NCBI RefSeq assembly: GCF_000340215.1
Contig: NW_006921537.1
Span: 186,001 to 250,000, forward strand
Source: Pseudocercospora fijiensis CIRAD86
Taxonomy: Eukaryota; Ascomycota; Dothideomycetes; Mycosphaerellales; Mycosphaerellaceae
Length of the DNA: 64,000 nt
Direction: 5' to 3'
Position 1 is the first letter of the stretch, and every line of letters begins with the position of its first letter. The notes under the pieces were generated by a model. That model made no database searches, was not told the DNA's origin, and saw only the letters and a list, made by a program, of their open reading frames with translations. The translations under genes and the position numbers were made by a program. Below, one piece after another: positions 23,500 through 35,222 of this stretch.

Positions 23500-26400
23500 G
23501 TATAGCGGAAATAAGCTAGAAAGAGCGTCGTCGTCGTTAGCGAGTAGAGAAAGATATAAGAGATAGATAGGCGCAGGATTAGGCATATATCGCTAGTGCC
23601 GTACCTAGGTATATAAAGTTTAAGCTAAAGATACTAAAAGGTCGCGTTTCGGTTAATCGGTATAACTTATAATAGGACGTACCTCGTCGTCTAGAGCTAC
23701 TAGCTTCTAATGCGCCGCTAGCAGAGTAGTAGAAGCACTTCGAGGATCGCTTAGATATAATCGAGTTAGAGTATTTATTAGAGGAAGTCTAGCGACTTAT
23801 AAGCTATTATTAGTATAATAAGCAAAACACGCTAATAGCGCAATAGGTATAGGACGCCGCTATATACGATAAAGCCGATTATATTACGGAAGATATTATC
23901 CGCGCTAGCTTACGTAAGGTCCTATCGATAATATACCCTAGTAGAGTACTAGCGCTAAATCTAACTTAGTTATAGGTCGACGTCCTCGAGTCTCTAATCT
24001 TCGCGATATAGGACGTGTTTATAATCGCTACTACTAGTGCAGGCAAGACTATTATATACTAGGGATATGCGTTACTAATAGGTAAGACTATTCTATAAGT
24101 AGTGCCTTTAAACCGCATTGCAAATAAGTATAGAGACGATATAATCTAGGCTGTCCGCAATCTTAGTAAGGCGGAGTATAATCTAATTAAGACCTATATT
24201 ATTACTATAGATACAAAGCGCGAGGACCTAAATATGTTCGCTAACCTAAAGGAGGGCAAATACTAGTATATTATCGCTAGTCTAGAGCAGATAATTATAC
24301 TAGAGTTCCTCGACGTACTAAAAGCTATCGCCCTACGCGTTAGTCTATAGGTATTCGACGAAGCTTATCTCTACTATCGCTAGCTGTTATTCCGGTCGGT
24401 ATATAGTAAGCTATCGGTCGTAAACGACATTCTCGACGTATATACGGTTAAGGTAGCCGCATCCGCGACGATGCCGAAGGACGTTATCTAACACCTACTC
24501 GATACTAAGGTAATGCGACCCTTAGAGAAGAAGCCCCTCTATAGTATTATTTAGCGTAATAGTGTCGACCGACCGGACTCTACGTACTATATTAGGCTAC
24601 TTCTAGAGAATAAGACGAGAGATTTTAAGCATTAGTACTTTGTCCTACGATATACTATTAACGAGGACGGCTTAGCTACGCTAGACCTTATCTAGAAGAC
24701 TATAATCTTTATAGATAGTCGGAACACTATCGACAAAGCATGCGCTCTTATACGGAGCTAGCTAGTGCAGCTAACTAGAGGTATTATCGATCCGGATCTA
24801 GCCGATAGGAAGTATACCTAGACTAGCGCGCCGATAGAAGGTAAGCGTACTATCGACGTCTATAAGGTATGCTCCTTTTATACTACTTATATAGTAAAAG
24901 TCGACAAGGACCTCTAATATAACGAGTATAAGAAGCTTAACTTAAAGATCCGTATCCTCTTTAGAATACTAGCTACCGCAATAGGTACTAATATACCGGA
25001 TATCGACATTGTTAGCTAGTATAATCTTCCTATTACGAAGGACCTCCTCGACCTATACTAGAAGCTAGGTCGTAGCTCTCGTCTTCCGGGTCGCAAGTTA
25101 AAGGCAGTATTTATGCCTCTATAGTAGTATAACGACGCGTAGGGCAGAGTCCCGCTAGACTCTAACTATCCTTTAATAATCCCTCGTAACCTAGTACCTA
25201 TAGTAGCACCTATAGTAGCGGGAGCGAGCTAAGTAGTGCTATACTAGCATACATATGCGCTAGCTCGTCTAAGTCGCTTACATACTAATACGTTATCTAA
25301 TCCGGAAATTAAAACAGTTCCTAGTAAAGAATAGGACAACTTCGACGAGTCTATATTCGATATTCTAATAGAGTAATATAAGGAAGGCGATATCGGGCGC
25401 ACGCGCAATGTTATCTATCTAGCGACGCATTATACCGGTAGCAAGTTCTATAATACTGTCGATAATGCTATTGCTAACAATGCTAATATAGGCGACTAGA
25501 AGCCGAAGCAGATAGCAGGCCGGGAGAAGACAGATCCTCTCTTTATACGCTTAATTAACAGTCGGTACTATCCTATTAAAGAGTATCGGAAGTGTATACG
25601 TGCCGTTAGTAACGAGTACCTTAGACAGGATAAGTATATATATCCTATCCTACCCGAGCGCATTATATAAGGCACGGATACATACTATAATATATGCAAT
25701 CTAGAGCTAAATACCGACCTTTTCTAGAAGGATCCGCTAATACTACCTAAACTATTGCGTAAGCCTCGATATAGCATGCCTAGGCACTAGGCTTATAAGC
25801 GTATTGCCGTATAGGTCTTAGAGTAGGGAAAGCGACTATTTCTAGACTAATGCGGTAGTCGTATATTCGACATTCTATCTAATATAATTATGCCGGATGC
25901 TTAGCTTTAGCAGCTTAGCGGCTTGTATCTAAACAAGAAGTAGGACTGCGGCGCTATCGACGAGTCTATTATAGAGGAGCGTATACCGGGCTTTCTAGCT
26001 TAGTATAAGGCGGACGACGAGAATAGCAAGAATCTTCTATTTAACGAGATGCTTAAGATGCTAAATCGTATTGTCGATAGTGTCTACGCTAATCGTATAG
26101 ATTATCTCGGTCGAGGCAGAGCTAAGCGTCTAAGCAAGAAGAATAGGAAGGCCGTAGTAGTAGCAGCTGCTACTAAGGCTGCGACCTAGACCTAGCTATA
26201 GACGGCTAGTAAGCGACGTATAGAGGCAAAGAAGATTTAGAAGTTGTCGAAATCCGGCGTAACTACACTCCTTAAGGAAGATCTAGTCCGTCGGGGCGAG
26301 GCCTCTCGTAATACAATGTCTATGCCGCCGCCTCTAGTCTATAATAATACCCCTATAGCCGGATCTAATACTAGACCTTCTACTACCGCTCCGAGCTATG

Positions 26401-26720
26401 CTGCAGTAGCCGCACGTCTATTACGAGCAACTATATTAGACAAGCGTACTGCTAGTATTATAACAGAAGCTTAGATACTAGGTCGTTATACTGCACCTCG
26501 TCGGAGACTATATAATAAGATACCTATACTAGGAGGTCGTCGTACTATTAGAGTTAAAGAGGACCTAGAAGCATTCGGTCCTAAGCGAATAACTGCTATA
26601 GAGGCGCGTATAGCGCTCTAGAGCGCTACTAGAGCTTCGTCTATAGTGCGCTCGTCTAGTCGTACTCGTAAGCTTAGTACTCGTGCCTTAGATATAGCTA
26701 TATTAAACGCACATATCGAC
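23500..26720 (+). pseudogene. RecQ-like DEAH-box helicase of a mobile or subtelomeric element (RIP-inactivated)
   Basis: The frame is readable through TAG/TAA stops over about 3.2 kb. Motif I is ATTSAGKT (24027-24050). Motif II is DEAH, now DEAY (24357-24368). Motif III is AASATM (about 24460). A motif IV-like IIFIDSRN lies near 24700, ATAIGTNIPDIDIV near 24970, and motif VI is KLGRSSR, preceded by a RIP stop where the family has Gln (about 25065). After the helicase core comes a region of roughly 450 codons with no recognised domain, ending in a Lys/Arg/Ala-rich tail (RAKRLSKKNRKAVVVAAATK). Related helicases occur as telomere-linked helicase genes and in fungal mobile elements. The copy is dead. 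Confidence 0.75.
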
Positions 26721-27179
26721 TAGGTCGTTACTTATACAAAGCAGGCTACTCGAACTTCGACTAATCGAGACGATAAGGAAGAGGGTAAGAATAAGCCATT
26801 CTTTAACGAGGATTTTAGCGATAGTAAGGAGATCTTCGATACCCCGAGTAGGCGTCGTCGTTAACTCCGTATAGGTGTTAGGTAATGCTCTTAGTAGAAT
26901 TATACTAGAATTAACGCGATAGTACGAGCAATCGATGCTATATATAATATAGCACGTAATACTATATATAATGTAGCATGCTATACTATATGTAATGCTA
27001 TATATAATAGTAGCGGTGCTAGGCCGACAATAGGAAGTTAATATTATCGTTAGAGACAAGTAAAGAAGCTCGTATATATTGTCGAGCCTAGATAATAGCT
27101 GCTAAATATATATTAGACCTCTCGCAGCCTTCTTATTTCTCTTTCTTCTTCTTTAGCGACATATACACTATCTCTATAT

Positions 27180-27940
27180 TTAATACTACCGTCGCTGTCG
27201 CTAATATATCTAACTAAGAATTCGAGAATATCGTAGACTTTACGATAGATTTCCTAGCTTCCGAGGCGTAGGCGCCTCTATTATTATAGCAGTAGAGCTT
27301 CTCGGTTTAGGATGTCGACGTACTAGATAAGTATGCTTTCGAGTTTAGATCTATATTCGTACGACGAGGGTAGCTAACGTATTTTAGTATCGTTAATATA
27401 GCGGCCTCGGCGCTAGTACCCCTAGTACTACCTCGTCGCTCTAGTCCGAGTACGTAGGCACGTCGATAGCAAGATCGCCGTCGTTAAGGCCTGCCTCTTG
27501 TTTCTCTACCTCCGCCTCTACCTCTAGCCTCGACTTTAGCCTCGACTTTAGCCTCGACTTTAGCCTTAGTAACTAGGGCACTACTACCGCTAGCACTACT
27601 AGCTTAGGCTTAGAAGAAGAAGAAGGGTCTAAGTAGCCTACGTATTGCGCTACGCTACCTAGAGGCCGGAAGTGCCTACTATTCCGAGTCGGTAAAGCTA
27701 TAGATAGGGAGCTCGAAGGAGATATAGATTAGATTAACGCACGTTAGCCGAATCGAGGAGATAAGCGATAGGGAATTGCGTATGCCTACCTATAAGCGCT
27801 ATGCTCGCCTAGGCTATACTTATTATATATATACTAACGAGGGTAAGAAGGCGTATAATAGTAGCGCTAGTAATAAGAAGTGCGGCCGCTATTAATACCG
27901 CAGAGTCGGTAACTACGAATATATAGATTCTTAAGCTAAA
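27180..27940 (+). pseudogene. Unidentified coding-like frame with Pro/Ser/Thr-Leu repeats and a Cys-poor, Tyr-rich tail
   Basis: After the helicase frame, a plus-strand frame stays open apart from RIP stops. It contains a perfect 12-bp tandem repeat near 27530-27566 (coding STLA units). Near 27800-27910 a YARLGYTYYIYTNEG segment ends in NKKCGRY. Several Tyr here could have been Cys before RIP, which would give CXXC pairs. I do not recognise the family. Confidence 0.3.
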
Positions 27941-28065
27941 ATGATACTGTCTCTGCCTACTTGCTTGCCTATAATCGCCTCGTTTTCTATCTCTTATCCT
28001 ATATGTCTTTAGGTTATACGGTTTTATCGCTCGATAGTATCGCTCGATAGTATCGAAGAATAGGG

Positions 28066-28143
28066 TATTATCCGCGCGCCTTGTTAGCTAGTATTATCCG
28101 CGCGCCTTGTTAGCTAGTATTATCCGCGCGCCTTATTAGCTAG
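28066..28143 (+). repeat. Three tandem 26-bp units with an inverted partial copy
   Basis: The unit TATTATCCGCGCGCC plus 11 more bases repeats three times (28066-28091, 28092-28117, 28118-28143). Only the third has a G-to-A difference. The inverted sequence GGCGCGCGGATAATA occurs at 28208-28222, so the units can pair with it across a 65-base loop. Another short duplication (TCGCTCGATAGTA twice) lies just upstream at about 28030-28056. Confidence 0.9.
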
Positions 28144-28222
28144 ATCGATTTGCGGCTCGGTCGATTCTATATAGCTTAGGGCGCTATCGTTTATATATTC
28201 CGTAAAAGGCGCGCGGATAATA

Positions 28223-30330
28223 CTTCGAGGCCTCGGGGCTAGAAACAACGGATTAGGCTTAGTTGTTCTAATATTAATAGTATAAAGGAGGGATAAAGCG
28301 TAAACTCGAGGAAGCGATAAGGATACCGAGTCCCGCTAAGTCCCGGATTTAGTATAGTAGACCGCTTAATTAGCGGGATTAAACATCGTAGCTACTTCTT
28401 TCCGTATATTACATTACCCTTCTATAACACTAGCTTTACGACTTCTACAACTTTTATAATAGCATATTACTAATATAGCGAGATACGTCGATTTAGCGCA
28501 TTTCTAGCAAATAGCGCTAACAAAAGTGTCTAATACAATAACGACGGCCGCCTTAGGCACTAAGAACCGCCTTCGAAACTCGAGAAGTTACTACTAATAC
28601 TAATACTATACTTATTGTACCGCGTGCTCTTGTAGGCACTACAATATATATAGCAAGGATAGATACGCGAGGCGATAATATATATCGAGCGCATTAAAGC
28701 ACTCTTCGAGAAGCTACGATAGCCCTCTTACGTTAACGCCCTCCTTTGCTTAAATCCTATAGTTACGATCTATTAGAAGGACTAGCTGCTATGTAAGATA
28801 GTACGGATAAGTATAGTTGCGTCTAGGGATCTATTTAACTAGCGGTACTAAGCGGCTATAGAAGCATACGCCCCGAAGCATACTAGAATTACATATAGCC
28901 TATATACTACGGGTACGCGTAACGAGTACGCGTATACGTAGCAATTAGCGCATTCTATTACTAACTATAGTACGCGAGGTATATAGGAAGGGACTTATTA
29001 AGCGAAACGACGACAGCTTATTCGCTAAAGCGATACTTATTAGTATATAGATAACAATAGAGTGTAACCGCGCTCTTAGTATTAGAGACACCGCGGAAAA
29101 AGGTTATCGAGCGCGTTGCAGTCGTATAGCAATATTAATGCGCTTGCGGAAAGAGGAGGAGGCGTACTATAGTCGGATAATAGTCTTAATACGCTCGGTT
29201 TAGGGATGCTCGAGTCGATACGTACTATAGTCGTATAGCAGTCTTAATGCGCTAAGCGCTGCAGTCGTATAGCAGTAAAGACTAAGACTAAGCGCCTTCG
29301 GGCTTAAGTATCGAACGATATACTAGAGGCCCTTACGTAACGACTAAGGTTATTATATCTAACAGTCCTAACGAAGGCGTTACGCCGACTTAACTAGATA
29401 CGTTCTCGAGAGCTATTATCCTATAAAGAATCCAAACGTAAGAAGCCTATAGTAACGAGCCTATCTACTTAGTAGGAGAGCGCCTCGGATCGCTACTTTA
29501 TCGGCGTACCTCGCTAAAGAGTTTCTGCCTTCTAAAGTTAAACCCTTAGCTGCTTTATAGGTATACCTTACTAAAGAGTTTTTACCTCCGCTAATCTATC
29601 TAAGACCTCTACAGTTTGTACTAAGACTACGATCTAACAATAACTATGCTCTTTCGGTTAAATGCGTAGTCGGCGTCCGCTAAAGCTATAGAAAACAACC
29701 TACTCGCTAGGAGAGTCGCGTTCGTAACGTCTTACGTCGGCAAAGCCTATCGGAGACTAAACCTCGGAGAGGAAGGACTAAACAAACTCTACCTATCGAG
29801 GAACCTTAACTATTAGATAAGCGGCTCTATCGGTAGTAAGCCGTAGAACTAGTAAGGAATAGTGTTAATCGCTATAGAGCTACCTATATGCGATAAAGAG
29901 GTATCGATACTGTTATATACGCCGATAGCTAGTATATTACTAGGGGTATTAGTATATTAGTGTATATATAGAAGAAGAAGAAGAAGAAGAAGTTAAGGTT
30001 AGAAAGCGAAGGTCGATATACGCCGCGTAGGTAAGGTTTGCCTCCGCTAATAGCAGTACGACAATTGCAAAGTAACAATAACGGCTATATATTACCGCAC
30101 TTTTAAGGCAATAGCCGCCGCCTACTAGTTTAGTAACTAGAGGCTATACTAGTAACTTAAGGCTATACTAGTAACTAGAGGCTATACTAGCGACTAGAGC
30201 GACTAGGAAGGGGTTTAATATTCAATATGCTATAGAATCGCATAATCGCTTGTATTAGCTTAGTCTTAGCGAACAGATATATGCTAATATAATAGTCGAA
30301 TTCTTATCTATACCGCTAGTACATTATTCC
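28223..30330. other. RIP-mutated region with repeats, no identified gene
   Basis: A Cys-containing coding-like stretch near 28610-28670 (YCTACSCRHYN on the plus strand) is the only protein-like signal, and I cannot place it. A (GAA)7 tract lies at 29971-29992. About three copies of a 20-bp CTAGAGGCTATA-type repeat lie at 30130-30200. Confidence 0.5.
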
Positions 30331-30369
30331 TTTCCTTTCCTTACTATCGTAGAGATATAACAAGCATTA

Positions 30370-30915
30370 TTCGAACAAGGACAGCGATATACTTAAGACG
30401 ATTTCCGAGGAAGAGGCCTTTAAGGAGACTATGCTAAAGCGTCCTACGACCTAGCTTGTAAATATAAAGGACTATGCCCGCCTATTAGCCTCTACGGATA
30501 TTAAAAGGACTATGCCGAAACGAATCCTAAGCGGCGCGATTTATAGCATCGTCGAAGCCTATACTAGGATCCTAGAAGATCGAGGCATCTATACGGCCGC
30601 TAGTTAAGTCTATTACTTCTACGTTGCGATCGATATAATAATATCCTTCGGCATCGACGTAGGGCTAGAATGCTACTAGGATACTAATATTAGCCGCTAT
30701 AATTAGAAACCTATTACTACGATTAGCTCCGCTATTAACCCGCTCTCGTACGTTAGCTCTATCGATATTGTCTAGGCTATTAATCGCATTATCGTCTTCG
30801 CCTATCCGAGTAATACCTATAGTTAATAGCTAGTTAGACTTATTAAGGTTGTTAATAGTACCTATAATTAAGTCTTTGCCTATAGTAAGAATGTCGTCCG
30901 AGAGACTAGACCTAC
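30370..30915 (+). pseudogene. Unidentified coding-like frame cut by the assembly gap
   Basis: From about 30390 a plus-strand frame (ISEEEAFKETMLKR, then KDYARLLASTDIKR) runs to the N gap, broken only by TAG/TAA. The composition is protein-like, with helical, charged segments. No motif allows a family name. Confidence 0.35.
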
Positions 30916-31015
30916 NNNNNNNNNNNNNNNNNNNNNNNNNNNNNNNNNNNNNNNNNNNNNNNNNNNNNNNNNNNNNNNNNNNNNNNNNNNNNNNNNNNNN
31001 NNNNNNNNNNNNNNN
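30916..31015. other. Assembly gap of 100 N
   Basis: Exactly 100 N, a conventional placeholder for a scaffold gap of unknown size. The linkage between the helicase side and the DUF6589 side therefore rests on scaffolding. Confidence 0.99.
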
Positions 31016-33960
31016 ACGTTAAGTTGCTATAGGCCTTAATATCTAAGGCAAGCTCCTTATTAAGCAGCTCCTATATTTCATCTATACTAATACCGCGGCT
31101 ATTGCCTAGATCGACAACTATCGAAGCTAGTACTGCCTTAATAAGTAGATCCTTTGCTGCCTTACTATATAAGAGCTAGTAGAGGTAGACTATCTCCCGG
31201 CTATAATTCTACTATTTAGTACCTAGGAAGAATACGACAAGATAAGGAATTATGCGCTTTAGTTGTCCGACGTCTTAGCTATCTTTCGAATAGCCTTATA
31301 GACAATTAGCGTTAATTCGATCTCCTAGACAAAACGAGCTATAGTAGTAAAGGATAGGTCTTTAATATTGCCCTCTTCGTCCTTGCTCCTATCCTAGGCT
31401 GCCTTAGTAAACAGAGACTTATAGATAGACTTAATAATCTTTACGTATTCGATTAGCTCTATATGCATAATAATAGCATTTATAGTATCCTTACGACTAC
31501 TAGCGAATAGGTCGACGGGTATACGATCTTAGTTTCTAGCCGTAGTACCTTTAGAGCTAATACCTCTAGCATTTCTAGATGCGCTCGATGCCGCTAGAGC
31601 AGATGCGCTCGATGCCGCTAGAGCAGACTTGTCGGCTATGTATACTAACATAGCTAGGTTAGTTAGCTTACTAGTACGGTCGATCGATCTACGAGCGCGG
31701 AGCTAAGCAATAAATACTATAATAATACGGGTATCGAAGGTACTAGTTATAACCTATCGGTTGATATAGTGCTATAGCTTGTCCTTACTAACTCGTAGAA
31801 TGCCTAGATTATAGCCGTCTTTTTAGATATTATAGGTAAGGAGCTTACCGCTACTATTCCTATCGAAATAGGTACGAAGTAGTATATATCTAATGTTTAT
31901 CTCGGTATAGAATATAGCCGGTATAACGACGATAAACTCCTTCCGGTCGTACGTACGAGTGCTCTCGATGCTTTCTTACTTAATACTCCGGTTGCGTACT
32001 ACTATTATCTAGTCGCTAATTATAAGGATAAGTACCTAGTTCTAGTAGTCCTCGTTTTCCGTATCTAGCTTTAGGAACTCTTCGAAGATATCGTTATAGA
32101 CTTTATATATCTCCTAGATAGAAGCCTTATCGTGCCGAGATACTAGTAGTAGAACGATTGCTATCTTGCCCTTAGCCTTAATCTTAATTACCCGCTATAG
32201 AAACCGCTATTATAGACTGCCGCTATAAACGAACTCGAGCAATCGATTAAGTTCTTTCTCTTTAGGAGTCGCCTCTAACGCTAGCTCTAGCTCTAGCTCT
32301 AGCTCTAGTTCCGATTGTCGAGGCGTCTGCCGGCTACTACGCCTCGAACCGGTACGCTAGGGTGTCTTTGCCTTCTTCTTCTTCTTCTTCTTAGCCTGTA
32401 ACTACGACTGCTCGGGTGCTATATCGGGAAAGTTAAACTCCTTAAAGCGCTCCTAGATGCTCGGAAAGACCTTACTAAGCGCCTAATCGATAAGGTAGTA
32501 GGATGTAGGCTTCTTATACTAGTTATTAGAAACATTACGAACGATCTATCGCGCATTAAGCTTCTTAGAATAGTCTAGCATGTCCCGAGTTAGACTACCT
32601 TTAGGTATCTCTAGATAGAATGCGAGATAGGAGGTAGTCTAGTTCTCCTATTTAGTATTGCTTCTATAGGTCTAAGTACTACGGACATTCGATCGGTTAT
32701 AGTAATTGTCGTATATAAGCACCTAGCGGCGATCCGTCTTAATTTTCTTAACGATATAGACACGATAGGCCCGAGCCGTCTTCCGCGATAGTCTCTATAG
32801 CGTACGGAAGGAAGGACAGATACCTATCGCGCTTAGTATATTAACGATACGAGCCTTAATACCGCTAGTATAGAGGTATAGACCGAACTTCTTTCTAAAC
32901 TAGGCTAACTTCTTAAGGGTAATAGACCGGGTAGCAATATAAGTTATAGTTATAATGCGCTTCTAGATCCGGTTATGCTTGTTACTAATAATATCCTCCT
33001 AGGGCTTAGCATCCTTATTGTCTCTATTGCTAGAACGTTCGGCGCTACTACCTGCCTCGGCATCGAGACCGGCCTTAATCTTCTTTATACTATATACCTA
33101 GTTTAGCAGAAGCGATCGCAAAAGCCGATACTATATTAGTGCGGTACCCTAGATTAGCTTGTCTATCTCTTCGAGGAGAGTAATATCCTCCTACGCTTCT
33201 AATTCCTCGGACATATTCTCTAGGTTATACTTATTAAAGAACTTCTTGCTAATAAGTCGTTTTAATTCGGTACGTAGGACCTTAGTGCTTACAAGACCCT
33301 CTCGTAGTAGGCCCTTCTTAATTAGCTTAGTTACTCTAAGCCGGTAGTCTCGTATACCCGCGATACTAATATATATCGAGACAAGCTTAGATATCGATAT
33401 ATATTCGTCGGACATTAGCTGTATAACTAGCCTAAACTTCTCTTTATTAGAGCGGCGGACCTTGCGCTGCTTTTTATAAGATCTCGGACCTTTCGTAGCA
33501 CTAGGAGTCTTGCTATACCTGCTATAACCTAGTCGCTATACCTCTTTATCGGATTCGACATCTTCGAAGGCATTAGAGTTATTCTTAGCGTCGTAATCGA
33601 CCGAGAAGCTAGCGTTCTGTTCGGCCTTAAGCTTATTATTACTAAGATTATTATCCTGCTCTTAGGCCTCGAGATCGTACTCGTCTTTATTAGTCTTACT
33701 CTCGTCGTCGTCGCTACTCTAAATAGGATCTAGACGCTAGATATATAGTGTATTACGTAGGCGAAGGCGATTACGAGTGCGTACTGCCTAGGCATTTTCC
33801 TCTTCTCGTATCTTCTAATAGGCGCGTTAGTCGCGGCGAAGGGCGGCTCTACGATTAGCGATCTCCTACTCGTACTAAGTCGGAAGGGCGTCGCCTATAT
33901 CGCTTATAATGTTAAGTAGGCCGCTATCGCTATCGCTATCGCGAGTGCTACCTATTATCG
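31016..33960 (-). pseudogene. DUF6589-like protein of a mobile element (RIP-inactivated)
   Basis: On the minus strand, read through RIP stops, are an N-terminal helical region (33415-33190, open for 74 codons), an FGLYLYTSGIKARIVNILS segment and the VLIYDNYYNRSNVRS box (about 32726-32680). A KKKKKKAK basic stretch follows near 32370, then the box ISD-IIVVRNRSIK and FIVVIPAIFYTEINIRYILL (about 32010-31870). A DN box followed by a D-x-R-x-RS box and a hydrophobic box with His/Tyr is how I recognise DUF6589, a family of unknown function found in fungal repeats. A duplicated 25-bp unit at 31578-31627 encodes an Ala/Ser-rich tail. The C-terminal end reaches the gap. Confidence 0.6.
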
Positions 33961-34906
33961 TATCTATAATAAGTAGTTATAGATATCGAGTCGGAAGTGT
34001 TATAGAAACGGGGAATAGGAGATCCGAAAGTAGAAGAGTAGGTTTGAACGCGTCGCGTTTAAGATTGCATATAAAAGGGTACGGACTTTATACGCGGAAG
34101 TCTGTATTAATTATATATTAATACCCGCACCGCTTCTTTAATCGCTAGAAACTTTACTAAATAAACAAATAAACGAACGAACAATATATATATAGATACA
34201 TATACGCGTAGAGCGTAACGCGATAGCAGTTAGTCTATATAATCTTAATCGAACAAGCACTATAAGAACGCGGCGGGATACGTATACTAAACCGACACCG
34301 ATAGATAGCGCCGACTTAGAAGTATACTCTAATTACATATAGATATATTTAATAGCGGTAGCGTTATAAGACAACTATTTAAGTAGTATAGGTATATATA
34401 CTAAAAAGCCGACTTTCGGCTATTTAAGTAGCTTTAGCGCATTCGCAATACCTTAATACTACTATACTAGACGCTTCCGGTACTAGTATTAATTATACTT
34501 AGAATTAGCCGCTCTTTTAAATAATATATGTTTTATAGATAAATACTATAAAGCGACAACCGCCTATTTTAGCCTGCTTAGACTAGCTTTATTGTCGGTG
34601 CAATACTTTAGTACAACTATACTTTCTAATAATAACTACTATAGTAAAGATACTTAGAATTGTACGCTCTATATAGCGATATAGGTTTTAATGTTATACG
34701 ACGAAGTGCGATATATAGTATTTGGCAGACCTAACCTCTAGCGGGTAGCTGTATCGGACTAGCTTTATACGACGAGTTATAACCTAACAACGTAATACTA
34801 TATACAGATAATATTAATATAGAAATTCTTCCCTTTGCACGCGCTATCGAATGCACTATTTAGATTAATGTATTTCGTAGAATATAGATAGGTTGGTGTA
34901 TTAATA
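33961..34906. other. RIP-mutated non-coding edge of the helicase/DUF6589 block
   Basis: AT-rich DNA with short TATA runs and no readable protein on either strand. It grades into normal sequence after about 34905. Confidence 0.5.
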
Positions 34907-34938
34907 AGTGGAAATCTGCACTTTTAGTACTTTTGGCT

Positions 34939-34994
34939 TCAGACCCTCGCTTCGCTCGGGGCGGCAAGCCGCTAATAATAGAAGCAGGGTCTGA
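34939..34994. repeat. GC-rich hairpin at the right border of the RIP block
   Basis: TCAGACCCT (34939-34947) pairs perfectly with AGGGTCTGA (34986-34994). Inside lies a second perfect hairpin, GCGGC-AA-GCCGC (34961-34972). This structured, un-RIPed sequence begins 19 bases after the TIR-like end of the block. It may be the real terminus of a mobile element or part of a neighbouring repeat. Confidence 0.6.
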
Positions 34995-35222
34995 CTGGAG
35001 ACAGTGGACCGGGACCCCCCATCTCGCTCAACCGATCTTTCTCTATCGGCGGTAACGACACGGAAGTCCAGAATCTGCCAGGGAATCGTAGACGGTCGTA
35101 TGGGTTAGCGTGGCGACGATGTTGTGGTGCCTGGATGGGGGGTGTTGTGAAGAAAGGAGGAGGCGCTCGGGATCTCGCCAAGAGGCAGGGGTCCGAAACC
35201 CCGAAAGCACAAGCATGAGTGA

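Larger units (their letters stand above)
22717..34920. mobile_element. RIP-mutated composite block with RecQ-like helicase and DUF6589-like protein
   Basis: This is a continuous RIP block of about 12.2 kb (including 100 N). A RecQ-type helicase frame on the plus strand (about 23500-26720) and a DUF6589-like frame on the minus strand (31016-33960) face each other. Between them are further coding-like stretches and tandem repeats. The two edges carry similar inverted sequences: TGCGGATTTTCCGCT at 22717-22731, and AGTGGAAATCTGCA at 34907-34920, whose reverse complement is TGCAGATTTCCACT. They differ by two transitions and one base of length. That would fit a single element with short terminal inverted repeats, but no target duplication was found and the gap may hide a junction. 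It may equally be two or more elements. Confidence 0.5.

Noticed and set aside
28066..28143. Possible CRISPR-like array
   Set aside because: Units are directly adjacent with no spacers, in a eukaryotic transposon.
33159..34121. Short plus-strand frames rich in Ser/Arg/Leu
   Set aside because: They lie opposite the DUF6589-like frame in RIP DNA and have no motif.
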